A DNA stretch of 64,000 nucleotides, taken from positions 62,001 through 126,000 of the forward strand of contig JASDRS010000023.1 in the NCBI GenBank assembly GCA_041441915.1, in the 5' to 3' direction. This DNA comes from UBA10365 sp041441915 (lineage in GTDB: Bacteria; Pseudomonadota; Alphaproteobacteria; Rhodobacterales; Rhodobacteraceae). Position numbers and translations under genes: made by a program. The notes below the pieces were generated by a model. That model was not told where the DNA came from. It saw only the letters and a list, made by a program, of their open reading frames with translations, and made no database searches. Below are positions 1 to 7,869 of the stretch, piece by piece; position 1 is the stretch's first letter; every line of letters starts with the position of its first letter.

Positions 1-940
1 AAACGTTAATCGCTTCAGCGTCTGCGCGATCACGCAAATCTGACATAGCATCAAACGTGAGGCTATTTTTCAGCTTAACCCGCCAAGCCCAAGAGGCTGA
101 AAAGCGCAGCCACGCATCGCCCAAGCCTTGCCCCAAAGGCGCGAAGGGTGAAGCACAGGTGATTTCACAAGGGCTTTGCCCCCGCAGCGCCTCGGGGTCA
201 ACGGCCAGACCAAGGGTCAAAAACCCTTCGTTGCGACCACGAAGCATAGCCAAAATACGGTGACCTGCTGCTTTGAATATTGGTTCGGAATGGGAAAAAT
301 AGTCTGAAAATTTGACGCCATCGGCTTCACGGCCAGACACGACTTGCGCTTGCAACACGGCATTATTGGCAATATAGCGGCGCAACTTTCTCAAAAGCTG
401 GGCATTTTCCGATAGCGCTTCAGCCAAAATATCGCGCGCGCCTTCAAGAGCGATTTTAGTGTCAGCAACTTCGGAGGTTATAAAACCTATGGCCAGAAAA
501 TCAGGGGCGACGGTGCGGTTAGCCAAAATCGCGTCATAGAGCGGCCCGAGACCCAACTCGCGCGCTATCATGGCGCGGGTACGTCTCTTAGGCTTATAGG
601 GGAGATAAAGATCTTCAAGGCCAGATTTTGTGGTTACTTCAGCCAAGGCGCCTGCAATAGTATCGGTCATCTAGCCTTGATCTGTGATCAAGGCAATGAT
701 CGCCTTGCGGCGCACGCCGAATTCACGCAGGTAATCGAGCCGCTCGGCCAAAGTGCGTAGCTGCGTGTCATCAAGCCCACCCGTAGCCTCTTTTCTATAA
801 CGTGCAATAAACGGAACAGTTGATCCACCATCCAATAACGCTACTGCCGCCAGAACCTGCGCGGGCCCAGCTGAAATTTCACCAGCAATTTGACGGGCTA
901 TTTGGGCAAACGGATCTTGGTTCACAGGCGGTCCAATCAA
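1..940 (-). pseudogene. tex: Tex-type RNA-binding transcription accessory protein, N-terminal part, interrupted by an in-frame amber codon
   Basis: The reverse strand encodes the N-terminal part of Tex, a cytoplasmic S1-domain RNA-binding protein linked to transcription. Tex hallmarks are present: VPFIARYRKEATGGLDD, then RLDYLREFGVRRKAI, then LEDLYLPYKPKRRT. The gene continues beyond base 1, so the S1 domain is not visible. The stop TAG at 671-673 falls between ALITDQG and MTDTIAGALAEV, where the family normally has a basic residue after QG. The same frame is open again from 670 to 1, so one base change (for example AAG to TAG) explains it. The start is uncertain: TTG at 940 or GTG at 925, neither with a clear ribosome binding site. 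Either a real nonsense mutation or a sequence error. Confidence 0.85.
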
Positions 941-1008
941 TCATAAAAGTTAAAGCCCAAGTAAGACAGTTAGCCCGTAGTATGCGCCATCATGAGAAAT
1001 TTAAAGAG

Positions 1009-1085
1009 TGGTACCGCCTCCCCGGCTTGAACGGGGGACCCCTAGTTCCACAAACTAGTGCTCTAACCAACTGAGCTAAGGCGGC
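1009..1085 (-). tRNA. tRNA-His (anticodon GTG)
   Basis: Reverse-strand cloverleaf with the acceptor stem 1079-1085 paired to 1013-1019, D-arm AGCTCAGTTGGTTAGAGC, anticodon loop TTGTGGA with GTG at 1049-1051, T-arm CCCCG/CGGGG around TTCAAGC, and an encoded CCA at 1009-1011. The acceptor stem has a G1-U72 wobble and A73, and the base before position 1 is T, so no G-1 is encoded. That is the derived alphaproteobacterial form of tRNA-His. Confidence 0.93.
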
Positions 1086-1256
1086 AACACGATCGATTTA
1101 ACCGCGCAGCCCTCTGATTACAAGAGGCTCATTTAATTTTAGCGCCATTCCAACCCCATTTTGGTGCCATGACTACCACTTAGCGAAACAGCTTTTTTGC
1201 CTCTTGCCCAAAGCGTCCATCGGGTTTACCTCGTGTTAAATATAAGAGGACAGATC

Positions 1257-1463
1257 ATGAGCATCGATAAGCAAAGTGACTTAGCAGCAAACTTGCAAAT
1301 TGGCCCTACCAATTTGGGCATGGTTCGTATTTATGTCGAGGGCGAAGGAGTAGATCTGCCGCTCGATTTTGACCCGGATGAGGCGGAAGAAATTGCCAAT
1401 GAGCTAATGACAGCGGCCAAAGCAGCCCGCGCTTTGGCTCCCCCTAAGGGCCCAAAGCGCTAA
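1257..1463 (+). CDS. Small acidic DUF6324-like protein
   Basis: A 68-residue cytoplasmic protein with the pattern SDLAANLQIGPTNLGMVRIY, then LPLDFDPDEAEEIANEL, and a short basic tail. It resembles a small uncharacterised Rhodobacterales family (DUF6324) from memory; no function is known. I chose ATG 1257 because AAGAGGA lies just upstream and the family begins at this point; the frame extends upstream to 1197 but without a binding site. It is monocistronic, divergent from the tRNA-His gene and convergent with nusB. Confidence 0.8.
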   Translation: MSIDKQSDLAANLQIGPTNLGMVRIYVEGEGVDLPLDFDPDEAEEIANELMTAAKAARALAPPKGPKR

Positions 1464-1644
1464 ACACTTTGGCGCAGTGCGCGAACAAAACTGATTTTTC
1501 AGTCGCACCGCCCACCAACTCTACATAAAAACCACCTTAGTAAAAGCCAAATCAGCGGCCAAGTGGGGCCCTTGTGAAAAGCGCGTAAAGTCCTTATCTA
1601 TGATAAAGTGATTTCTGCTCTTCACGTGATGGGCCTTTTTCCAG

Positions 1645-1778
1645 TGGCCGATAAGCATCTCCGAGGGAGCTGGCTCTGCTTAGGCCTTGGCCTAAGCATC
1701 TGGCGACCAACCTGAACACTCAGGCTCTCGGGAAATTCACGCCCGCACGGCTGCTGCGGATTTCACCACTTTCGGCCA
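1645..1778 (+). ncRNA. Structured RNA, probably 6S RNA
   Basis: This non-coding stretch folds into one long rod. The closing stem is TGGCCGA (1645-1651) with TCGGCCA (1772-1778). Inside are CCGAG/CTCGG and AGC/GCT pairing and a perfect 9-bp apical helix (1678-1686 with 1689-1697). A small hairpin CCGCA/TGCGG (1743-1747 with 1755-1759) sits in the 3' strand of the open region. A closed stem, a large internal bubble with a 3'-side hairpin and an apical stem is the 6S RNA plan. A promoter-like TTGTGA ... TATCTA lies upstream near 1570-1600. The strand is inferred from that promoter. The identity is by shape, not by sequence match. Confidence 0.42.
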
Positions 1779-1804
1779 AGTCAGGCTTGATCTGCAAATT
1801 TGAC

Positions 1805-2269
1805 TTAAAAACTTTCAGGCTTGGACTCACGCGCCATATGATCCAAAACCGCATTTACGAATTTAGATTCTTTACCTTCCGGAAAGAAGGCTTTTGCCAC
1901 ATCTACAAATTCGCTGAGCACAACTTTGGGTGGCGTTGGCATTTGTCTAATTTCAGCGCCCGCGGCACGAAAAAGGGCACGCAGTACCGGATCAATACGC
2001 TCAATAGGCCATTTGGCAACCAAGGCGCGGTCCGTCATTTGATCGATGCTTGCCTGAAAATTAACAGCATGATCCACCAGTGTACGGAAATGCTTGGGGT
2101 CTGCCTCAGCCATTTCAACTTCGTCATATGTGGCACCAAAACGAAAATTTTCGAATTCCCTAATTACTGCTTCGGCAGTTTGCCCCGAGCTCTCCATTTG
2201 AAACAGAGCTTGCACTGCATAAAGCCGAGCGGCCGAGCGCATTTTTTTTTGATCAGAAATCTGCGTCAT
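1805..2269 (-). CDS. nusB: Transcription antitermination protein NusB
   Basis: A 154-residue all-helical RNA-binding protein that, with NusE (S10), binds boxA RNA in rRNA antitermination complexes. The N-terminus has the family signature RSAARLYAVQALFQME. The C-terminal half has WPIERIDPVLRALFRAAGAEI and VVLSEFVDVAKAFFPEGKESKFVNAVLD, the NusB core. Its ATG overlaps the ribH stop (ATGA, 2266-2269), so it is translationally coupled at the end of a ribB(A)-ribH-nusB operon, a common order in proteobacteria. Convergent with the structured RNA region. Confidence 0.97.
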   Translation of the reverse strand: MTQISDQKKMRSAARLYAVQALFQMESSGQTAEAVIREFENFRFGATYDEVEMAEADPKHFRTLVDHAVNFQASIDQMTDRALVAKWPIERIDPVLRALFRAAGAEIRQMPTPPKVVLSEFVDVAKAFFPEGKESKFVNAVLDHMARESKPESF

Positions 2270-2784
2270 CCTTTGTCAGTGTCAAAAGCGCGGAAGCCTA
2301 TGCCTTTTACAGTTTTGCTCCACTTGCGCGACAAAGCTAAAAGATGCAAGGCCGCAGCCATCGCATCGCCACCTTTGTTTTGACCTTTAGCTTCAGCGCG
2401 AACTTGGGCTTGATCAAAATTTTCGACTGTTAGGATGCCATTTCCCACGCAGACACCCTGCAATCCAAGCAGGGCAAGCCCGTGCGAAGAGTCATTACAC
2501 ACAGTATCATAATGCGTAGTTTCACCCCGTATTACGCAACCCAAGGCCACAAAGGCATGATAATCAGATTGGCGCGCCGCAAGAGCGATCGCGGTAGGAA
2601 CTTCCAAAGCACCAGGCACCTCGACTATGTCAGCAGCAGCCCCTCCAAATTCAGCAATTTCTAAAGCGCCCTTAACCAATTGATCAGCAATGTCTTTATA
2701 ATAGGGCGCAACCACGATAAGCACTCTGACGGGCTTATCAAATTTAGGCATCTCAAGGATATTGTGGGCGATAGCACTTGCCAT
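2266..2784 (-). CDS. ribH: 6,7-dimethyl-8-ribityllumazine synthase
   Basis: A 172-residue lumazine synthase that condenses 5-amino-6-ribitylaminouracil with 3,4-dihydroxy-2-butanone 4-phosphate, the penultimate step of riboflavin synthesis. Family motifs: VVAPYYKDIADQLVKGALE near residue 24, VPGALEVPTAIALAA near 57, and ALGCVIRGETTHYDTVCND near 81 with the catalytic His. It starts one base from the ribBA stop and overlaps nusB by four bases, so the three genes are one transcription unit. About 15 residues longer at the N-terminus than the minimal family; a start at the internal MPKFDKPVRV is also possible. Confidence 0.96.
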   Translation of the reverse strand: MASAIAHNILEMPKFDKPVRVLIVVAPYYKDIADQLVKGALEIAEFGGAAADIVEVPGALEVPTAIALAARQSDYHAFVALGCVIRGETTHYDTVCNDSSHGLALLGLQGVCVGNGILTVENFDQAQVRAEAKGQNKGGDAMAAALHLLALSRKWSKTVKGIGFRAFDTDKG

Positions 2785-3875
2785 TATTCTGCCTCGATTG
2801 GCTGGGTGCCGGTGATGGCAAGGCCGTAGGCTTCAAGGCCTACTATTTTTGGAGCTTGGGAGTTGGTCAAAAGAATAATTTTACTTAACCCCAGCGCTGA
2901 AAGGATCTGTGCACCCACACCATACTGGCGTAGCGTTTTTGGGGCCTCGGCCTCATCTTGCGCCAAGCTTTTAGACGTATCACGAATTAAAACCACTGCG
3001 CCACGCCCCATCTCGGCAATGATGCTCATCGATCGTGACATTTCGCTCCCGCCGCCCTGGCCAATACCCAACACATCTTGCAAGGGATTGTGGGCGTGCA
3101 TACGAACCAAAACTGGCGCACCACCTGAAATATCGCCCTTGGCCAAAACAATATGGTCTGCTCCATGGGTTTTGTCAGAAAAAATCCGCATATCCCAGTC
3201 ACCGCCATAGACGGAAGTCACCTTTTGATGTGTTTTTTCAAAAATCAAATTGTCATAGCGGCGCCTGTATGCGATCAAATCAGCAATTGTACCAATGTTA
3301 AGTTCATGTTTTTTAGAAAAAATTACCAAATCTGGGAGGCGCGCCATCGTGCCATCATCATTCATGATCTCACAAATAACACCCGATGGGTTAAGCCCAG
3401 CCAGTCGCGAAACATCGACTGCTGCCTCAGTATGGCCAGCACGCACCAAAACGCCGCCATCACGCGCGCGCAGAGGAAAGACATGGCCTGGAGTTGCAAT
3501 ATCGGCAGGCCCTTTGAGGGGGTCAGTGGCGACCACGACCGTCAAGGCACGGTCAGCGGCAGAAATTCCTGTCGAGACGCCCTCACGTGCTTCTATCGAC
3601 ATGGTAAAAGCGGTTTCGTGACGGCTTGAGTTCTTTGGACTCATTAAATCCAAACCCAGAATATCAACCCGCTCTCCCGTCAGCGCCAAACAGATCAGAC
3701 CACGCCCATGAGTAGCCATAAAGTTCACAGCTGATGACGTGCACGTCTGCGCCGGAATAACCAAGTCACCTTCGTTTTCGCGATCTTCATGATCAACCAG
3801 AATGAACATGCGCCCGTTGCGGGCATCATCAATAATTTGTTCGATCGAACTCAGGGCAGCTGAAAACTTGGTCAT
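2784..3875 (-). CDS. ribB: 3,4-dihydroxy-2-butanone 4-phosphate synthase with a degenerate GTP cyclohydrolase II domain
   Basis: A 363-residue RibBA-type fusion. The N-terminal about 200 residues are a complete DHBP synthase (acidic loop DHEDRENEGDLV, then HGRGLICLAL, then TAFTMSIEAREGVSTGISA), which makes the four-carbon unit for lumazine. The C-terminal half keeps the RibA fold, but the zinc loop that should read like FGSxRCDCG is GIGQGGGSEMSRSM, with no cysteines, so cyclohydrolase activity is unlikely; similar RibBX proteins occur in proteobacteria. I chose ATG 3875 because AAGGAT lies eight bases upstream; the frame is open to 3950. First gene of the ribBA-ribH-nusB unit. Confidence 0.93.
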   Translation of the reverse strand: MTKFSAALSSIEQIIDDARNGRMFILVDHEDRENEGDLVIPAQTCTSSAVNFMATHGRGLICLALTGERVDILGLDLMSPKNSSRHETAFTMSIEAREGVSTGISAADRALTVVVATDPLKGPADIATPGHVFPLRARDGGVLVRAGHTEAAVDVSRLAGLNPSGVICEIMNDDGTMARLPDLVIFSKKHELNIGTIADLIAYRRRYDNLIFEKTHQKVTSVYGGDWDMRIFSDKTHGADHIVLAKGDISGGAPVLVRMHAHNPLQDVLGIGQGGGSEMSRSMSIIAEMGRGAVVLIRDTSKSLAQDEAEAPKTLRQYGVGAQILSALGLSKIILLTNSQAPKIVGLEAYGLAITGTQPIEAE

Positions 3876-3977
3876 ACTTTTATCCTTATGCTTGCCTCCA
3901 AATAACTTGTGTAAGCCTAAATGGCCAGTGCAGCCGTAATAAATTGGCATTATTTGTTACGAAAGTGGAGATTTAAC

Positions 3978-4574
3978 TTAATCCCATTCGCGAAGGCGCG
4001 CCACATATCGGGCCATCGTGTCAATCTCTAAGTTCACAAGGTCGCCAACACTTACGCGCCCCCAATTCGTGACGCTTTGGGTATGGGCAATCAAGTTCAC
4101 GCCAAAGTCGTAGGCTGTGATTGCATTCACAGTCAGAGAAGTGCCATTTAGCGCTACAGATCCTTTGGGTGCAATAAATTTTGCAAAAGCTTGCGGCGTG
4201 CGCAAAGTCAGCCGCAGGCTCTCTCCTTCGGGCTTTGCGGCTATCACTTTTGCCACGCCATCAACGTGTCCCGACACTATATGACCACCCAGTTCATCGC
4301 CAACGCGAAGCGAGCGTTCTAAATTTATCACCTGCCCCAAGGACCAAGCCCCCAGATTGGTGGCTCCTAAGGTTTCGGCAGATATCTGCACGTCAAACCA
4401 ACGCTGAGAATCTTGGCCTAATTCTACAACAGTTAAGCACACGCCATCGCACGCGATTGAGGCCCCAATATCAATGCCAGCCACATCATATGAGGTGGCA
4501 ATGCGCGCACGTAAATCGCCCTCTTGGCGCAGCTCCAAGATTTTGCCTTGATCTGTAACAATGCCAGTAAACAT
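3978..4574 (-). CDS. ribE: Riboflavin synthase, alpha chain
   Basis: A 198-residue enzyme that dismutates two lumazine molecules to riboflavin. It starts with the invariant MFTGIV and has two tandem lumazine-binding barrels. The first contains SIACDGVCLTVVEL and the second GSVALNGTSLTVNAI, and VSGHVDGVAKV links them. ATG 4574 fits the family and has GAGGGG upstream; a GTG five codons earlier is also in frame. It lies about 100 bases upstream of ribBA on the same strand, so it may be in the same operon. I see no FMN riboswitch upstream. Confidence 0.96.
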   Translation of the reverse strand: MFTGIVTDQGKILELRQEGDLRARIATSYDVAGIDIGASIACDGVCLTVVELGQDSQRWFDVQISAETLGATNLGAWSLGQVINLERSLRVGDELGGHIVSGHVDGVAKVIAAKPEGESLRLTLRTPQAFAKFIAPKGSVALNGTSLTVNAITAYDFGVNLIAHTQSVTNWGRVSVGDLVNLEIDTMARYVARLREWD

Positions 4575-4685
4575 GGCGACGCCCCTCACTTTTCATCCTA
4601 ATTCAGACCTAGCCTTGCCACGCAGAGGTTTCAAGCCCTAGGCCTTTAATCCAGCTCAATGCCACAATTGCCATATTTTAATCGA

Positions 4686-4997
4686 TTATTTTCCATACCC
4701 CCCCGAGGGCTGCAATCTTGCGCGCGCATGGCTTGCTATTTTTGCCATGAGCTTGGCAAAAGGCTGTGGCGGCAAGGTTTGACCTAGAATCATCGGCAAC
4801 AGATCTTGATCATTTTCGTTTAAAATCTGTTCGAATATTTCCAATTCATCTTCAGGCATCAGAGCCAGTTGTACATCAGCATAGTGACCCAAAATCAAAT
4901 CCATTTCCTTGGTTCCACGGCGCCAACAACGCATGCGCATGCGTTTTAAACGGTGCTCTAAAAGCTCAGTTTTGATAGAATCTTTGGAATTTTTCAA
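4686..4997 (-). CDS. sdhE: FAD assembly factor SdhE (succinate dehydrogenase assembly factor 2 family)
   Basis: A 103-residue helical protein with the hallmark RRGTKEMDLILG, whose RGxxE motif helps attach FAD covalently to the succinate dehydrogenase flavoprotein. The rest of the family pattern follows: FEQILNENDQDL. The start codon is TTG at 4997, with AGGA nine bases upstream; no ATG is available close to the family start. It is divergent from the aminotransferase gene, with about 100 bases between them that must hold both promoters. Confidence 0.93.
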   Translation of the reverse strand: MKNSKDSIKTELLEHRLKRMRMRCWRRGTKEMDLILGHYADVQLALMPEDELEIFEQILNENDQDLLPMILGQTLPPQPFAKLMAKIASHARARLQPSGGYGK

Positions 4998-5095
4998 GCA
5001 ATCTGTCCTTTTGTGTCAGGTTTTTCTTGCCCCTTTTTAAGCTGCGTCATAAGACAAGCCAACCATAATGGCACATAGCCCCAAAGGAGATATTC

Positions 5096-6298
5096 ATGCC
5101 GTTTTTGTCTGACACGTTGGCCCGCGTTAAACCTTCGGCAACGATAGTCGTTACCACTAAGGCGGCGGAACTCAAAGCCCATGGGCAAGATATTATAGGG
5201 CTCGGCGCAGGTGAGCCTGATTTTGATACGCCAGAAAACATCAAACAGGCTGCAATCAAAGCAATTTTAGCCGGCAAAACCAAATATACGCCAGTAGATG
5301 GTATTCCCGAACTTAAACAAGCTATTTGCGATAAATTTGCGCGCGAAAATGGCCTTAGCTATAGGCCTACACAAATAAGTGTGGGTACAGGCGGCAAACA
5401 AATTTTATATAATGCTCTGATGGCAACACTGAATCCAAAGGATGAGGTGATTATCCCTGCTCCTTATTGGGTTAGCTATCCCGACATGGTATTGCTGGCG
5501 GGCGGCACTCCGGTTGCGGTAGCTGCTGGCATTGAAACCAATTTCAAACTTACGCCTGCTATGCTCGAAGCTACCATCACAGCCAAAACTAAATGGTTTA
5601 TCTTTAATTCGCCCTCGAACCCAACAGGTGCTGGATATACACGAGCCGAACTTAAGGGTCTGACTGATGTTTTGCTGCGCCATCCTCATGTTTGGGTGAT
5701 GTCGGATGATATGTATGAGCATTTGGTGTTTGACGATTTCATTTTCTGCTCACCCGCCGAAATAGAACCTGCACTTTATGAGCGGACGCTGACCTGCAAC
5801 GGCGTCTCAAAAGCCTATGCCATGACTGGGTGGCGTATCGGATATGCCGCAGGGCCTGTGGCACTTATTAAGGCGATGGCAACCATTCAAAGCCAATCAA
5901 CCTCAAATCCAAGTTCGGTGTCGCAATATGCCGCACTCGAAGCGTTGAACGGGCCACAAGATTTTCTATCCGCCAACCGCGTTTTGTTTCAACGCCGCCG
6001 CGACTTGGTCGTATCGATGCTCAACCAAGCCAAAGGCATTAAATGCCCTACGCCAGAAGGCGCCTTTTATGTATATCCAGACATTTCAGGCTGCTTGGGG
6101 AAAACCAGCGGGCAGGGCATCAAAATCATCAATGACGAAGCCTTTGCCACTGCGCTTTTGGAAGAAACGGGAGTTGCGGTGGTATTTGGCGCAGCCTTTG
6201 GTCTGTCGCCAAACTTTCGGGTAAGCTACGCTACCGATGATGTGATTTTAACCGAGGCTTGCAAGCGTATTAAGTGCTTTTGCGCCGACCTAGTGTAA
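5096..6298 (+). CDS. Aspartate-type pyridoxal-phosphate aminotransferase (class I, subgroup gamma)
   Basis: A 400-residue cytoplasmic enzyme that likely interconverts aspartate and oxaloacetate using 2-oxoglutarate. Family landmarks in order: GLGAGEPDFDTPENIKQAA near residue 35, ISVGTGGKQILYNA near 97, FNSPSNPTGAGYTRAEL near 168, the PLP lysine in NGVSKAYAMTGWRIGYAAG near 234, and FRVSYATDD near the end with the carboxylate-binding Arg. AAAGGAG precedes the ATG. It is single and convergent with the MATE gene. Related aminotransferases act on other keto acids, so substrate is inferred. Confidence 0.93.
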   Translation: MPFLSDTLARVKPSATIVVTTKAAELKAHGQDIIGLGAGEPDFDTPENIKQAAIKAILAGKTKYTPVDGIPELKQAICDKFARENGLSYRPTQISVGTGGKQILYNALMATLNPKDEVIIPAPYWVSYPDMVLLAGGTPVAVAAGIETNFKLTPAMLEATITAKTKWFIFNSPSNPTGAGYTRAELKGLTDVLLRHPHVWVMSDDMYEHLVFDDFIFCSPAEIEPALYERTLTCNGVSKAYAMTGWRIGYAAGPVALIKAMATIQSQSTSNPSSVSQYAALEALNGPQDFLSANRVLFQRRRDLVVSMLNQAKGIKCPTPEGAFYVYPDISGCLGKTSGQGIKIINDEAFATALLEETGVAVVFGAAFGLSPNFRVSYATDDVILTEACKRIKCFCADLV

Positions 6299-6328
6299 GC
6301 GCCAAGGCCTGTGGAAAAACCAACGTTC

Positions 6329-7690
6329 TCAACTAAAACCCTTAGGCCCGCGCAGCCAAAAACGCCATATCAGCGCAACAGCTGCAACCGAAAGACCTAT
6401 TGCCAGCCCAAGCCATAGGCCTATGCCGTCCATCCCCATCTTAAAGGCTAAAAGATAGCTAGCTGGAATGCCAACTAGCCAATAACTCATCACCGCCAAA
6501 AGCATGGGAATTTTGGTGTCTTGTAAGCCGCGCAGCAGGCCCATAGCCATGACCTGCATCGCATCCACAAATTGAAAAATGGCTGCCACAGCCAAAAAAC
6601 CCAAACCAAACTGCACAATCGCAGTGGTTTGCGGATCAGAGCGATCTAGAAACAGGTTTAAAATCTGCTCAGGCCAAAGCAAAAAAACCCAGATCACAAG
6701 TCCCGCAAAAAGCGAAGACAGCAAAAACGCCATGAAAGCCACATCACGCAAACCGCTAGGGTCGTTTTCCCCCATCATCCGCCCCACCCGAATGGTCGCA
6801 GCATTTGAAAGGCCAAGATGAACCATAAAACTGAGCGAAGCCACTTCAAGCGCAATACCATGGGCTGCAAGTTGTACCGTGCCGATCCAGCCCATCATCA
6901 AAGCCGCGGCCTGAAACATGCCCCCTTCGGCCAAACCAGCAGTACCAATCGGCCAGCCTAGGTTGAAAACACGAAAAAAGGCAGGCCAATCAGGTCTCCA
7001 AAAACGCTGAAATAGGGAAAAGTTCCGTAAATCAGCCTGCAATGCAGCATAGAGCCCCAAGCCAATAATCGAAAAACTCTGAACAATCACCGAGGCAATC
7101 GCCGCGCCACGCACGCCCATTTCTGGAGCTCCCCACACGCCAAAAACCAACACATAGTTAAAAATAACATTAACGAAAACGGCCGCAACCGTGATCCAAA
7201 GTGCAACTTTTACACGCCCCAAACCGCCTAAATAGCTTTTAATCACCATCACACCCAAAGCTGGGATCATTCCCAACCCCGCCAAACGCAAGTAATCTTG
7301 CGCAAACATTGCGACGTCATCGGCCTGCCCTAAATAGTGCAAAATAGTGCCCGAATACCAAAAGACCGGATAAGATATAAGCCCGTATAAGAAAGACAGC
7401 CAAAGCCCCATGCGGGTATCACGTCGCACTTGGGTTTGGTCTCCTCGGCCAACAGCTTGGGCCACCATGGGCATTACAGCTTGGCCAAACCCCGATCCCA
7501 AAATAAACAGAATGAAGAAGGTTGAAGAGCCTAGCACCACTGCGGCAAGTTCTGTTACCCCATACCAACCCATCATAACTGTATCAGTCACATGCAGCAG
7601 GTTTTGCGCCAAAAAACTGCCTGCGATCGGGAGGCCCAGCGCTAGAATAGACTTCAGGTGATGTATTTTGGTCAGTGCTAAAATGGCCAT
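6329..7690 (-). CDS. MATE family multidrug/Na+ efflux transporter (NorM-like)
   Basis: A 453-residue inner-membrane protein with about twelve hydrophobic segments in two homologous halves. MATE features are ILALGLPIAGSFLAQNLLHV followed by TDTVMMGWYG, and GRMMGENDPSGLRD at the start of the second half. The family exports cationic drugs or metabolites using Na+ or H+ gradients. The frame extends upstream to 7747, but ATG 7690 has AGGGA nearby and starts at the expected point. It is divergent from parE. Confidence 0.92.
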   Translation of the reverse strand: MAILALTKIHHLKSILALGLPIAGSFLAQNLLHVTDTVMMGWYGVTELAAVVLGSSTFFILFILGSGFGQAVMPMVAQAVGRGDQTQVRRDTRMGLWLSFLYGLISYPVFWYSGTILHYLGQADDVAMFAQDYLRLAGLGMIPALGVMVIKSYLGGLGRVKVALWITVAAVFVNVIFNYVLVFGVWGAPEMGVRGAAIASVIVQSFSIIGLGLYAALQADLRNFSLFQRFWRPDWPAFFRVFNLGWPIGTAGLAEGGMFQAAALMMGWIGTVQLAAHGIALEVASLSFMVHLGLSNAATIRVGRMMGENDPSGLRDVAFMAFLLSSLFAGLVIWVFLLWPEQILNLFLDRSDPQTTAIVQFGLGFLAVAAIFQFVDAMQVMAMGLLRGLQDTKIPMLLAVMSYWLVGIPASYLLAFKMGMDGIGLWLGLAIGLSVAAVALIWRFWLRGPKGFS

Positions 7691-7869
7691 AGCTGTCCCT
7701 ACTCTTTGACCTTGCTTTGAGCAAGCCCGCAAAGGGCCTGTCAACAACCATGGCGCGTTTGCTTGGTTGACCTAAACGGATTTCCCGCCTATTTCTGATT
7801 TGAACGCTATATTTAGCGACAGCCAGCTTGCTCCCCTCTAAACCAAGTATTCCACCCGAAAGAGCCCCC

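Noticed and set aside
1095..1135. tRNA-Thr-like fragment (CTTGTAATCAG) on the reverse strand just upstream of tRNA-His
   Set aside because: The anticodon-stem bases do not pair once TTGTAA is placed in the loop, and no acceptor or D-arm is present; it is only a short hairpin.
1638..1660. Cobalamin riboswitch, suggested by GCCACTG on the reverse strand
   Set aside because: The rest of the B12 box is missing and no gene lies downstream on that strand in the right place.
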